A stretch of DNA of 64,000 bases from Sorangium cellulosum (GCF_004135735.1 NZ_CP012670.1:1240001-1304000); one strand, 5' to 3'. Numbered from the stretch's first letter, positions 1 to 8,851 are shown. Translations and numbers: made by a program. Notes: generated by a model from the letters alone, not told the origin.

Positions 1-179
1 CGCTGGAGCGCGTCATACCCCGCTGTCTGCTGCGCCGCGGAGTCGGGCGGGCACTCGCCGAGCGCTTCTCCGTCGTGGTTGCTGCTGCTGGAGTCGCCAC
101 CGTCGTCACCGCCGCAGCCCTGGAGAGCGGCGATCGCGAAGGGCGCAAGACAGAACAGGAGGATCGAACGAATAGGCAT
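1..179 (-). CDS. Lipoprotein, N-terminal part only (runs off the window)
   Basis: The frame opens with ATG at 179 and is still open at base 1, giving 59 residues. It begins with a classical lipoprotein signal: MPIRS, a hydrophobic stretch, then the lipobox LQGC. A short Gly/Asp/Ser linker (GGDDGGDSSSS) follows, then a Cys-containing start of a mature domain (GECPPDSAAQQTAGYDALQ). It should be lipid-anchored on the periplasmic side of a membrane. The mature domain lies outside the window, so no function can be given. GC-rich third positions and the signal support a real gene. Confidence 0.7.
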   Translation of the reverse strand, partial: MPIRSILLFCLAPFAIAALQGCGGDDGGDSSSSNHDGEALGECPPDSAAQQTAGYDALQ

Positions 180-517
180 CGAAGCACCTCAACAGCTTGT
201 TTGGAGGAAGCGGGGCAAGCCGCGGATCGGGCCTCATCGTTGCAGGCCGGACCGCGCGGGCGCGGCGGATGGTGCCTGGCGCCGGGCATCGGGTCAACAA
301 AGACGGACGGGCCTCGCGCGGAAGGGGTGATGGCGCAAGGCGGCATGCGCCGGCCGGTGGGGCATGCTCGCCGGTGGGTGGTGCTGGTACGTTGTCGCCC
401 AGGTTCGTCCCGGGGTCGTCGCGGAAGGGGCCTGCGCTCCGGCAAGCCCCTTTGGTGGCCCGCCTGCGCTCCGGCCCCTCCGCGACGACCCCGGGACGAA
501 CCTGGGTGACGCGAGCG
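180..517. other. Intergenic region holding a long inverted repeat
   Basis: No convincing gene is seen in this 338-base gap. The open frames crossing it lack homology-like content and ribosome sites. Its only clear structure is the inverted repeat at 394-510, listed separately. The promoter of the lipoprotein that starts at 179 should lie in the left part. Confidence 0.6.
394..510. repeat. Long inverted repeat with about 38-bp arms
   Basis: The left arm 394-432 (beginning GTCGCCCAGGTTCGTCCC) is the reverse complement of 473-510 (ending GGGACGAACCTGGGTGAC) with one indel and one mismatch. The 40-base loop carries two copies of CCTGCGCTCCGG, one next to each arm. The element starts 7 bases past the stop of the leftward SRPBCC gene, so it could fold as a strong terminator-like hairpin on that transcript. 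The arms are far longer than a normal intrinsic terminator, and no T-tract follows. A small palindromic mobile element is an alternative. Confidence 0.75.
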
Positions 518-982
518 CTAGCTCGCGCGCCGCCGCTCCAGGTGCGTCTTCATCGCCTTGAGGTCGCCGTGCACGGCCTTCTTGAAGCTGCCGATGAACA
601 GGCGACCGACCGTCTCCATGAACCAGCCCATCCCCGCGATCTCGCCATCCATCCTGAGCAGCGTGCCCTCGCCCTGGGGCTCGAAGATGTAGCGAAAGCG
701 GTACTCCCCTCGTCCGGTGGTGCCCTTCTGCCCGTCGACGAAGAGGTCCAGCGTCTTGCCGGGGTCCGCCGCCGTCACCTCGAATTGCTCGGTCGATTCC
801 TTGCCGAACATCTTCCGGGTCTCACGCCACATCGCGCCCTTGCCGACGGCGTCGCCCGTGAGCTTCTCCACCCGCACGAAGTTGGGCATCCAGTCGCCGA
901 ACGAGTCGATATCGGTCGCGAGCCGGAAGACCTCCTCGGGCGACGCATCGAATCGCTCTTCAATCGTGAATCGGAGCGGCAT
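518..982 (-). CDS. SRPBCC (START-like) ligand-binding or polyketide-cyclase-like protein
   Basis: This 154-residue protein opens with MPLRFTIEERFDASPEEVF, the first strand and helix typical of SRPBCC proteins. The motif DIDSFGDWMPNF follows, and a long amphipathic C-terminal helix (GSFKKAVHGDLKAMKTHLERR) would cap the hydrophobic pocket. Such proteins bind small lipophilic ligands in the cytoplasm; the ligand here is unknown. The ATG at 982 was chosen because AGGAGG lies 8 bases upstream and homology begins there; an upstream in-frame start at 1048 lacks this support. The gene stands alone, followed by a large inverted repeat. Confidence 0.85.
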   Translation of the reverse strand: MPLRFTIEERFDASPEEVFRLATDIDSFGDWMPNFVRVEKLTGDAVGKGAMWRETRKMFGKESTEQFEVTAADPGKTLDLFVDGQKGTTGRGEYRFRYIFEPQGEGTLLRMDGEIAGMGWFMETVGRLFIGSFKKAVHGDLKAMKTHLERRRAS

Positions 983-1058
983 CTCGTTGTCCTCCTGGGC
1001 CTCGGCGCAGACGCGGCCATCGTGCCGGAACCGCTCCTCCGCCGTCAACGCCGGCGGC

Positions 1059-2393
1059 TCAGCCCCTCTTGCCCGGCGGCAGCAGCTTGCCCCGCTCGCC
1101 GGTCTCGCCCTGCATCGGGCGGTGCAGGATGATCTTGCGGCCCGCCTCGCGGCCGTGCGCGTGCGCCGCCGTCCGCTGGTTGCCCGCGTGGCGCAGGTGC
1201 TGCACGTGCGGGTGCCGCCGCCGGTAATAGCTGTCCAGGTCGGCGTCCTGCACCCAGACCAGCCCTTGCTCGGCGGACGCCTTGCGCTCCGCGTTCAGCT
1301 TCTCGAGGAAGCCCAGCATCACGCCCGCCAGGAACGTGCGGCGGTCCTTGTTGCCCTTCACGCCGAGGCTCCGCTTGTGCTCGCGCCAGAGCTGCTCGGC
1401 CGTGTGATGCAGGAACGCGTGCACGTAGGCCGCCATCTCGAGGTTCGCCGGGGTCCCGCAGATCTCGAGGACGCTGCCCCGCTTGCCCTCGAGCGGCACG
1501 TAGACGGGCACCCAGATCGCCTCGACGAAGAAGTGCTTCCCGAGGATGCCCCCGACGATGCGCTCGCTCTCGCCCACGCGCCCGCTCGGCGTGCCCAGGT
1601 GCCGGAAGCCGTACTGCCGCGCGGCGCGCGCCTTCGCGACGTCGAGGTTGTACTTCAGCATCAGCCGCTGCGCGGCGCTCATCGCCGACTGCGCCTCGTT
1701 GGCGTTCGGGCTCTCGGCGAGCGCGAGCAGCCGCGCGATGCGGTCGAGGATCCGGGCGTCCACGCCGGCGCCCTCCGCCCCGCCGTCGCCGCGCCCCGGC
1801 CCGCCCGGCTCGAACGGCGACGGCCCCGTGGCCGGCATCCCGGACGCGTTCGCGTCGATGCCGAGCTTCGCGCACACGTCGCGGAACGCCGGCCCGTGCG
1901 CCGCCTCGTCCCTGACGCCCAGCACCTCGTGCACGTACTGGTGCGCCATCTCGTGCTTGAGCACCTCGATCACGACCCCCCACGGCTGCGAGAGGACGAG
2001 CGGCCGCGAGATCTCGATCGCGCGCGCCTCCGAGACCCACCGCCCGAGCCGGCTCGCGGCGTCGGACAGCTCGATGGAGGCCGACCGGAGCTTCCGCCGG
2101 AAATGCGTGTAGTTGAGGCTCTGGTAGGCCGCCATGAGCTCGCGCACGAGCGCCGCCTCCAGCTCGGCGCCGAGCCGCTTCGCCGCCTCGTGCGGCGGCT
2201 CGGGCGCCTGCGCGTCGGGGGGCGGCTCGGGCGCCGGTGCGCCGGAGGGAGGCGGCGCGTGCGCCTGCGCGCCGGGGGGCGGCGGCGGCTCGGCCTGCTC
2301 GCTCGTGGTGGTGGACGGTTCGGCCGGCGGCGCGGCGGCCTCCGAGCCCCGCCGATCGCCGCGCAACCCGTTCAGGAAGAGCTGCTCCGCCAT
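1059..2393 (-). CDS. SprT-like zinc metallopeptidase fused to DUF2786
   Basis: The 444-residue protein starts with a Pro/Ala-rich disordered segment (about 20-70). A SprT-type domain follows, with the zinc motif HEMAHQYVHE (H147, E148, H151) and a probable third ligand H166 in AHGPAF. Around 210-255 is a DUF2786 segment (ILDRIARLLALAESPNANEA, then LMLKYNLD). The tail is basic and His-rich. SprT-family enzymes act on DNA-protein crosslinks or other intracellular substrates; that role here is inference. Start 2393 is preferred for its upstream GAGAGG; ATG 2408 is possible. A much longer leftward open frame runs on to 4544 but overlaps the sulfatase gene and is not real. Confidence 0.8.
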   Translation of the reverse strand: MAEQLFLNGLRGDRRGSEAAAPPAEPSTTTSEQAEPPPPPGAQAHAPPPSGAPAPEPPPDAQAPEPPHEAAKRLGAELEAALVRELMAAYQSLNYTHFRRKLRSASIELSDAASRLGRWVSEARAIEISRPLVLSQPWGVVIEVLKHEMAHQYVHEVLGVRDEAAHGPAFRDVCAKLGIDANASGMPATGPSPFEPGGPGRGDGGAEGAGVDARILDRIARLLALAESPNANEAQSAMSAAQRLMLKYNLDVAKARAARQYGFRHLGTPSGRVGESERIVGGILGKHFFVEAIWVPVYVPLEGKRGSVLEICGTPANLEMAAYVHAFLHHTAEQLWREHKRSLGVKGNKDRRTFLAGVMLGFLEKLNAERKASAEQGLVWVQDADLDSYYRRRHPHVQHLRHAGNQRTAAHAHGREAGRKIILHRPMQGETGERGKLLPPGKRG

Positions 2394-2546
2394 TCGGACG
2401 CCTCTCATGGCACGCCCCGGGCGGCTGTCGAAGGGTTTTCGTGCCCCTGGCGCGCCCGCCCGCCCGGCGGCGCCACCGCGCCGCCACCGCCGCGTCGCAG
2501 AAACGTTCCAGGTGCGCCACGTCCTGGATAAACTCGCGCGCCTGCC

Positions 2547-4580
2547 GTGTTCCGCTCCAAGGTGTTGAACGAGCTCCGGGCGGCCGAAGCGGACGCCCCC
2601 AGCCCTTCCTCGCGCGACGCGGGCCGCGGGTCGGGCCGCGCCGCGCCGCGCGCGCGGCTGCGGGCCCTCGCCCGCGCCCGGCGCCGCTACGGCCGCCTGT
2701 TCCTGTCGGTCCCGCTGCTGCTCGTCGTCCTCGTGGACGTCCGGATCCGCGGCGATCGCCTGCTCGACCTGAGCGGCAAGCACGTGGCGAGCTACCTCGG
2801 CGCGATGGTCGAGAGCGCCGCGCTCTGGGGGCTCCTGCTGTACGCGGCCTCGTCGCGGCGGGGCGCGTACCGGTGGATCGCGGCGCTGCTCTTCGTGGCG
2901 CTCGCGACGCTGTCCCTGGGCGGCCAGCTCTACTTCCACCGCCAGTACGCGACGTACCTCAACCTCGACGCCACGCTCTTCGGGACCTCGCTCGCGGCGA
3001 GCCTCTTCGGCCAGCTCCGGGCCGACGGGGAGCACTTCCTGCGCGCGGTCCTCCCGCCGCTCGTCTTCGCGTGCGCGCTCGTGTGGATGGGCCGGCGCAT
3101 CGTCCCGCAGCGCCGCACGCCGTGGGCCCGCGCCGCCCGCCTCGCCGCGCCCGCGGCCGTCCTCGCCGCGCTGGCCCTGCCCTGCTCCTACCGCACGGTG
3201 CAGGCCTCCACGCCGGACGTCATCTACTTCCACGCCATCGGCGGCCTCCTCAAGGAGCTCGTCGGCGTCCAGACCACGGCGCAGGTGCGCCCCGGGCTCC
3301 GCGCGCCGCCCGCGCTGCCGCAGGTGCTCCCGGCCGAGGGGCCGCGGCGCAACGTGCTCTTCCTCCTCACCGAGAGCGTGCGCGCCGACGCCTCGTGCTC
3401 GGCCCGCCCCGCGCCGGGCGACGCCGCCGGGTGCCGGGGCACGCCGCGCATCGACGAGGCGGCGCCGGGCCGGCTGCCGCTCACGCAGATGCGCTCGAAC
3501 GCCTCGACCACGGCGATCGGGCTGGCCGTGCTCTGGTCCGGCCTCCAGCCGATCGCGACCCGCGAGGCGCTCCACACGGCGCCGCTCCTGTTCGACTACG
3601 CGGACGCCGCCGGCTTCGACAGCGCCTACTGGACGAGCCACCACATGATGTTCGCCAACTCGCGCCTGTACGTGCAGGACCTGCCGGTCACGCACCAGTG
3701 CGGCGCGACCGAGCTCGATCCGCTCGCGGACATCGACCTCGGCGCCGACGACCGGCTGCTCACGGATCGCGTGGCGTCGGAGATCCTCTCGCTGCGCGAG
3801 CCGTTCTTCGCCGTCGCCCACTTCGGCAACACCCACGTCCCGTACCTGGTCGACCCGGAGGACGCGCCGTTCCAGCCCGCCCTGGAGAGCAAGGCGCCGG
3901 ACGACAACGAGGCGTACCGCAACTTCTACCTGAACGCGGTCCGCCGGCAGGACGCGGCGATCGCGGAGCTCATCCGCTTCGTCCGGAGCTCCCCCATCGG
4001 CGATCACACGGTGATCCTCTTCACCTCGGACCACGGCGAGGCGTTCCGGGAGCACGGTCAGCTCGGCCACACGGGGTCGATCCTCGACGAGGAGATCCGG
4101 GTGCCCGCCTGGATCGACGCGCCGCCGGGCACGCTGACGGCGGAGGAGGAGAGCGCGCTCCGGGCGGCGCGGGACGAGCTCGTCTTCCACACCGACGTGA
4201 CGCCGACGGTGCTCGATCTGATGGGGCTGTGGGACGAGCCGGCGTTCGCGGAGTACCGTGCGGCGATGGTCGGCCACAGCCTGCTCCGCCCGTCGCCGGG
4301 GCCCGCGGCGCTCGCGCTCACGAACTGCACCGGGATCTGGGGCTGCGCGTTCAAGAACTGGGGGATGATGCGCGGCAGGATGAAGCTCGAATCCCGCGCC
4401 TGGGACACCACCTGGCGCTGCTACGACGTGCTCGCCGATCCCGGCGAGCAGCGCGACCTCGGCCCCGCCGCCTGCGGCGACCTGCCCCGGCTCGCGGACG
4501 CGATCTACGGCGGCCCCGCCGGCAAGGTCGATGTCCCGCTCCACCTGCGCGCCGGCGCGGCGGGGCCTCGCCGCGACTGA
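2547..4580 (+). CDS. Membrane sulfatase-fold enzyme with Thr nucleophile (LtaS/EptA-like), copy 1
   Basis: This 677-residue protein has a basic disordered N-terminus, then five predicted membrane helices (about 51-68, 85-100, 109-125, 163-185, 195-212), then a periplasmic alkaline-phosphatase-superfamily domain. Visible active-site motifs are NVLFLLTESVRAD (metal ligand E276), NASTTAIG (candidate nucleophile T321 or T322) and TSDHGEAFREHGQLGH (D495, H496). No sulfatase C/S-x-P-x-R motif is present, so it resembles phosphoethanolamine or glycerol-phosphate transferases of the envelope rather than true sulfatases. Substrate unknown. GTG 2547 is the furthest upstream start; GTG 2562 is an alternative. 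A close paralogue starts 5 bases after the stop. Confidence 0.82.
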   Translation: MFRSKVLNELRAAEADAPSPSSRDAGRGSGRAAPRARLRALARARRRYGRLFLSVPLLLVVLVDVRIRGDRLLDLSGKHVASYLGAMVESAALWGLLLYAASSRRGAYRWIAALLFVALATLSLGGQLYFHRQYATYLNLDATLFGTSLAASLFGQLRADGEHFLRAVLPPLVFACALVWMGRRIVPQRRTPWARAARLAAPAAVLAALALPCSYRTVQASTPDVIYFHAIGGLLKELVGVQTTAQVRPGLRAPPALPQVLPAEGPRRNVLFLLTESVRADASCSARPAPGDAAGCRGTPRIDEAAPGRLPLTQMRSNASTTAIGLAVLWSGLQPIATREALHTAPLLFDYADAAGFDSAYWTSHHMMFANSRLYVQDLPVTHQCGATELDPLADIDLGADDRLLTDRVASEILSLREPFFAVAHFGNTHVPYLVDPEDAPFQPALESKAPDDNEAYRNFYLNAVRRQDAAIAELIRFVRSSPIGDHTVILFTSDHGEAFREHGQLGHTGSILDEEIRVPAWIDAPPGTLTAEEESALRAARDELVFHTDVTPTVLDLMGLWDEPAFAEYRAAMVGHSLLRPSPGPAALALTNCTGIWGCAFKNWGMMRGRMKLESRAWDTTWRCYDVLADPGEQRDLGPAACGDLPRLADAIYGGPAGKVDVPLHLRAGAAGPRRD

Positions 4581-4585
4581 GCCGG

Positions 4586-6592
4586 ATGCCGCTCCCCCGC
4601 GCAGAAGACCGCGGCGCGCGCCGCGAGCCGCCCGCGTCCCCCTCCGCCGGCGGGCCCGGCGGCGCCCCGGCGCGCGCTCCCCGCCCTCGCGCGGCGCGGC
4701 GGGCGGCGCGGCGGCGGCGCCGGCTGCTCGGCCTCGCCCTCCTCGCCTCGCCGGCGCTCGTCTTCCTCGTCGCCGACGTGGCGCGGCGCGGGCGGCACCT
4801 GCTCACGTTCGACCGGCTGCACGCGGCGGGCTACGCCGCGACCGTCGCCGCGTCGATGGCGTTCTGGGCCGTCCTGCTCCACGCCGCCTCGGGGCGCCGC
4901 GGCGTGATGCGCCGCGTGGCGGGCGGCCTGTTCGCCGCCCTGTTCACGCTGGCGTGCGGCGTCCAGGGGGGCTTTCACGCCTTCTACAACATCTACTGCT
5001 CGATCGACTCCCAGATCCACTCGCGGTCGATCCCCTGGTCGCTGGTGGGCACGCTCCCGCTCGGCGACGCGCGCGTGATCGCCCACTTCGCGCTCGCGAT
5101 CGGCCTCTCCGCCGCGGCGCTCCGGCTGTGCCGCCGGGCGGTGCGCCCGCGGCGGCTCTCGCGGCGCATCACCCAGGCCCTCGTGCCCCTCGCGCTCGTG
5201 GGCGTGACCCAGATCCCGGTGAGCTACCGGGTGATCCAGTCGTCGTCGGCCGACATGATCTACTTCCACGGCGTGACCGCGGTGGTGAAGGAGCACCTCG
5301 GCATCACGGACGACTCCCCGGATCTGCGGGTGCAGCGCCGCGATCCGGAGCGCGTCCCGCGGCTCACCGCGCGGCCGGCGCGGCCGCGGAACGTGCTGCT
5401 CCTCCTGCAGGAGAGCCAGCGCGCGGACGTGACGTGCGTCGAGCACGACCCGGCGTGCGACCTGGCGACGCCGTTCTCCAACGCCGCGGCGCCGGGCCGG
5501 ATGCCGCTCTTGCAGATGCGGGCCCACGACTCGACCACGGCCATCTCCATCTCCAACATCTGGTCGGGCGTGTCGCCGACGGAGCGCCGCGAGGTGCTCC
5601 ATTCCGCCCCGCTGCTCTGGGATTACGCGCACGCGGCCGGGTGGGACACGGCGTACTGGACGAGCCAGAACCTCATGTTCGGCAACGCGCGGCTCTACGT
5701 GCAGGACATCCCGGTCTCGCACCGCGCGGTCGCGACCGAGCTCGATCCGGGCGCGGATCTCGATTACGGCGCTTATGACCGGCTGCTCACGGATCGCGTG
5801 ATCGAGGAGTGGGACGAGCTGGTCGAGCCGTTCTTCGCGGTCGTCCATTACTCGAACGTCCATTTTCCGTACGTGAGCGATCCGCGCCATTCGCCGTTTC
5901 AGCCGAGCGAGCTGGACAAGTCGCCCGAGAAGAACGAGCACTTCCTGAACTACTACAAGAACGTCGTGTACCTGTCGGACATGGCGGTCGGGCGGCTCAT
6001 CGAGCACATCCGCGCCGCGCCGGGCGGGGATCGCACGGTCATCGTGTACACGTCGGATCATGGCGAGTCGTTCCGGGAGCACTGGCAGCTCGGCCACACG
6101 AGCTCGCTGTGGGACGAGGAGATCCTCGTCCCCACGTGGATCGACGCGCCCGAGGGGACGCTCACCCCGGAGGAGCGGGCGAGCATCGCGGGGGCGAAGG
6201 ACGATTTCGTCTGGCACCTGGATCTCGCGCCGACGTTCCTCGACCTGATGGGCCTGTGGGACGAGCCTTCGCTCGCGCCGTTCCGCGCCCGGATGATGGG
6301 GCACCCGCTGACGCGGCCGGAGCGCACGGTGGGGCCGGTGCCGCTCACGAACTGCACGTGGCTCTGGGGGTGCGCATTCCGGAACTGGGGGATGATGCAG
6401 GGGCCGCTGAAGATCGAGGCGCGGGAGTGGGACGGCGAGTTCCACTGCTTCAATGTACTCGAGGACCCGCTGGAGCTGACCAACCTGGGCGAGCAGGCCT
6501 GCGCGCCGCTGCCGGATCTGGCGCGGGCGCTCTTTCACGAGATGCCCAACGTGACGCCGCCGGGGAGGCCGGAGGTCGACTGGGGGGAATGA
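4586..6592 (+). CDS. Membrane sulfatase-fold enzyme with Thr nucleophile, copy 2
   Basis: This 668-residue tandem paralogue of the upstream gene has the same plan: a basic, Pro-rich start, membrane helices, and a C-terminal phosphotransferase/sulfatase-fold domain. Matching motifs are NVLLLLQESQRAD, HDSTTAISISNIWSG (Thr nucleophile region), YTSDHGESFREHWQLGH, DLMGLWDEP and a Cys-bearing NCTWLWGCAFRNWG segment. The two C-terminal halves can be aligned almost without gaps, while the membrane halves differ more. This suggests duplication followed by change in membrane context or acceptor. The 5-base gap implies one operon. Substrate unknown; lipid or surface-glycan headgroup transfer is the family-based guess. 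Confidence 0.82.
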   Translation: MPLPRAEDRGARREPPASPSAGGPGGAPARAPRPRAARRAARRRRRLLGLALLASPALVFLVADVARRGRHLLTFDRLHAAGYAATVAASMAFWAVLLHAASGRRGVMRRVAGGLFAALFTLACGVQGGFHAFYNIYCSIDSQIHSRSIPWSLVGTLPLGDARVIAHFALAIGLSAAALRLCRRAVRPRRLSRRITQALVPLALVGVTQIPVSYRVIQSSSADMIYFHGVTAVVKEHLGITDDSPDLRVQRRDPERVPRLTARPARPRNVLLLLQESQRADVTCVEHDPACDLATPFSNAAAPGRMPLLQMRAHDSTTAISISNIWSGVSPTERREVLHSAPLLWDYAHAAGWDTAYWTSQNLMFGNARLYVQDIPVSHRAVATELDPGADLDYGAYDRLLTDRVIEEWDELVEPFFAVVHYSNVHFPYVSDPRHSPFQPSELDKSPEKNEHFLNYYKNVVYLSDMAVGRLIEHIRAAPGGDRTVIVYTSDHGESFREHWQLGHTSSLWDEEILVPTWIDAPEGTLTPEERASIAGAKDDFVWHLDLAPTFLDLMGLWDEPSLAPFRARMMGHPLTRPERTVGPVPLTNCTWLWGCAFRNWGMMQGPLKIEAREWDGEFHCFNVLEDPLELTNLGEQACAPLPDLARALFHEMPNVTPPGRPEVDWGE

Positions 6593-6622
6593 CCTGTCCG
6601 GGGGGAGGGCAGGACGGGGGCG

Positions 6623-7192
6623 TCACTCGCCGAGACGTCGCTGGAGATCGGCAATCTCGGGGCACAGCGAGCGGATGCGGCTGTACCGTGAGGCCGCCTC
6701 GCGGGCTAGCACGCGGCGCCCCTCGGCCGGCTCGTCGAGGACGCCGCGCTGCCTCGCGAGCGGCTGGTAGTACGCTTCCTTCGGGTTTTCGTGCGCGCGC
6801 ACGTCGCTCCACCGCAAATTCGAGGGCAGATCGTGCCCGGCGAGGAGCCACACCTCGATCTCCTGCCAGGCGTTCTCGGCGAGGAAGCGCTTCCCTGATG
6901 GAAGAGCGGCGCTCGCCAGCGACTCCAGTCGATCGAGGGCCTCGCGCCGCCCCGGCTTGCCATCGCGATCGACGACGAGCAGAAAGCACTCGATCATCGC
7001 CTGGTAGCGTAGGAGGATCTCCTGAAGGCGCTCCCACCTGAGCGCCTGGTCGACGCCGCCGAGGAGGGGATCCCGGCAGACGATCACCTTGGCCTCGCGG
7101 CCGATCGCCTCGAACATCTTCGCGATGATGGGCTCGAGGACACACTGATCCTTGCGAAAGTCCTCGGGGATGACGAGCACGCGATAGCTCAC
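6623..7192 (-). CDS. TOPRIM/DUF4276-like protein, partner of the AAA ATPase
   Basis: The 189-residue product begins VSYRVLVIPED, a strand ending in an acidic pair (E10, D11). LEPIIAKMF follows, then LLVVDRDG (D75, D77) and later ENAWQEIEVWLLAG. This order (acidic residue after strand 1, DxD after a later strand, then an E-x-W-L-L motif) matches the TOPRIM-like DUF4276 family. GTG 7192 overlaps the ATPase stop by 4 bases (GTGA), so translation is coupled. In such pairs the TOPRIM protein is the likely nuclease or effector and the ATPase the sensor; this is family knowledge, not shown here. A longer upstream start would overlap the ATPase further. Confidence 0.78.
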   Translation of the reverse strand: MSYRVLVIPEDFRKDQCVLEPIIAKMFEAIGREAKVIVCRDPLLGGVDQALRWERLQEILLRYQAMIECFLLVVDRDGKPGRREALDRLESLASAALPSGKRFLAENAWQEIEVWLLAGHDLPSNLRWSDVRAHENPKEAYYQPLARQRGVLDEPAEGRRVLAREAASRYSRIRSLCPEIADLQRRLGE

Positions 7193-8469
7193 TGCGCGGC
7201 CTCGCCCGCGTCGTCGGCCATGAGCTCGACCATGTCTTCGAGCCACCCGGAGGCGTGGAGGCGACCGAGATCCTGGGTTTCCAGGACGTGGTTCAGATCG
7301 GGGAGGTCGACCACCTTGCGCACGCTGGACTCGTCGGCGCCGCGGAGCCGGTAGAGGAGGAGGGCGCTCTCTCTGGACTCAGGGCTGAGGAATCCGAGGA
7401 GCTGGGGCGAGTGCGTCGTCGCGATGACCTGGACATTCTTGGTGTGACACTGCTGCTCAATGAGCTGTACGAGCAGGTGAAGGCGCGTCGGATGAATGCC
7501 GTTCTCGATCTCTTCGAAGAAGTAGAAGTGAGCGGAATCGGTGTCGAGCAGCGCAGCCAGTATGGCGAGGAAGCGCAGCGTGCCGTCCGATGCGCTGTGC
7601 GCCGAGATCTTGCGGCCACCCTGCTCCACGAGATGAACGAGGATGCGTCCAGCGAAGTCCTGAGGAAACTCGAAATCCACGACGTCGAGCGGCGTGAGGG
7701 CGCGGACCCATTCGAGCAGCGTGGACATCCTCGCCGGGTCCTGACAGATCGACTGCAACACCGAGGAGAGATTTTCGCCGCGATCTCCGAGCACTTGACG
7801 ACCCGGCAGGGAGGGCAGGCGAGCCGCGTCCGGCGAGAGATCCAGAAAACGCATCGAGCGCAGCGTCCTCAGCGCATTCCCTGCGTATTTCTGAACCACG
7901 GGTTGGTCCCCGGCCTTTTTCGCAACCTGCCCGATCGCAGGCGAGCTCGACAGCACGGGGAGCGCCGGCCCCATTCGTCGGTAGTTTCCACCTCGACCCA
8001 GGCGCACGACCAGGTGCTCCTCATCGCGCTGCCTGGGTGGATCGGCGGATGGATGGGAGTCGAAGAACATTTTTGTGCCCGAATAGACGGATTCGCGGGC
8101 TACCCGCGGTCCCGTTCGCGCGCTCTCGATGGCGACGGCGATCTGGTACCTGAGGATTCGGGCTGGGAGCCGGGAGGGACCAATCGGCCGAAGCCTCGTC
8201 TCGATCGAGAGCTGCGGTCCTCCTCCGAAGACGACCTCCCTCATCCCGCCGCGAAGGCCCTTCCACTGAAGCTCGCCGCCCTCCCCGTACTTCTCGCCCA
8301 GGATCTCCGCCAGCGAGTAGCCGCGGCCGACGCCATGGAGAAAGCGGAACGCGTCGCGCAGGTTGCTCTTGCCGGAGGCGTTCGTCCCGACGAGCACGGT
8401 GAAGGGGCCCAGCGGGATCGTTGCCTTCCGGAAGCTCTTGAAGTTCTCGAGCGTGATCGAGGTCAGCAT
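7189..8469 (-). CDS. AAA ATPase of the OLD/RecF-like AAA_21 group
   Basis: The 426-residue protein opens MLTSITLENFKSFRKATIPLG, the standard start of SMC/RecF-like ATPases. It has Walker A GTNASGKSN (28-36), an ABC-signature-like segment SASDGTLRFLAIL (from 291), Walker B FYFFEEIENGIHP (315-327) and a switch histidine in ATTHSPQLL (349-357). No TOPRIM domain is fused to it; that role is supplied by the downstream overlapping gene. GGAG lies 7 bases before the ATG. The two-gene order resembles PARIS (AriAB) and other ATPase-plus-TOPRIM anti-phage systems, although those use DUF4435 or RloB partners. A defence role is likely but inferred. Confidence 0.85.
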   Translation of the reverse strand: MLTSITLENFKSFRKATIPLGPFTVLVGTNASGKSNLRDAFRFLHGVGRGYSLAEILGEKYGEGGELQWKGLRGGMREVVFGGGPQLSIETRLRPIGPSRLPARILRYQIAVAIESARTGPRVARESVYSGTKMFFDSHPSADPPRQRDEEHLVVRLGRGGNYRRMGPALPVLSSSPAIGQVAKKAGDQPVVQKYAGNALRTLRSMRFLDLSPDAARLPSLPGRQVLGDRGENLSSVLQSICQDPARMSTLLEWVRALTPLDVVDFEFPQDFAGRILVHLVEQGGRKISAHSASDGTLRFLAILAALLDTDSAHFYFFEEIENGIHPTRLHLLVQLIEQQCHTKNVQVIATTHSPQLLGFLSPESRESALLLYRLRGADESSVRKVVDLPDLNHVLETQDLGRLHASGWLEDMVELMADDAGEAAQ

Positions 8470-8633
8470 GGGCTCTCCGAGGTGTAGCCGCCGCGCTGCC
8501 CGGCGTGCCGCCGGATCGCTCGACGGCGCCCGTGGTTCGGCGGAGCGTACAGGCTCTGGCCAGGAGGCGCACGCTCCCGGGCCTCATCGTGTCCCGTGGC
8601 ACGGGGCACATGCGCCCGGCCAGCGCGCTTCGC

Positions 8634-8820
8634 TCAGCGGGCCTCCTCCAGCAGCGCCGCCTGGACGGCCCGGAAGCGGGCGCTCTGCGCCGCGCCCTTC
8701 CGCCAGGCGAGGTGGATCGTGTTCCGGGCGCCCCGGCGCCCCTTGCCGGGCCGCGGCCGCACCACCGCGACCTCTCCCGCCGCGACCGCGTCGGCAATGA
8801 AGTAGTCCGGCAAGGTGGCC
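8634..8820 (-). pseudogene. LysR-type regulator, C-terminal remnant
   Basis: The leftward frame reads LPDYFIADAVAAGEVAVVRP, then AWRKGAAQSARFRAVQAALLEEA and a stop. This resembles the end of the LysR substrate-binding domain: a pocket segment Pro-Asp-aliphatic, then a final helix facing the domain surface. The helix-turn-helix and most of the effector domain are missing, and the upstream sequence is occupied by an opposite-strand Uma2 gene start. It is best read as a deletion remnant. The match rests on pattern memory of a short stretch, so confidence is moderate. Confidence 0.5.
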
Positions 8821-8851
8821 GTCCGTCGCACGGCGGCGCTATGCTCAGCGC

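Noticed and set aside
2408..4544. A 700-codon leftward extension of the SprT-like gene
   Set aside because: It would overlap the well-supported sulfatase-fold gene on the other strand, and the added translation is Arg/Glu/His-rich without homology.
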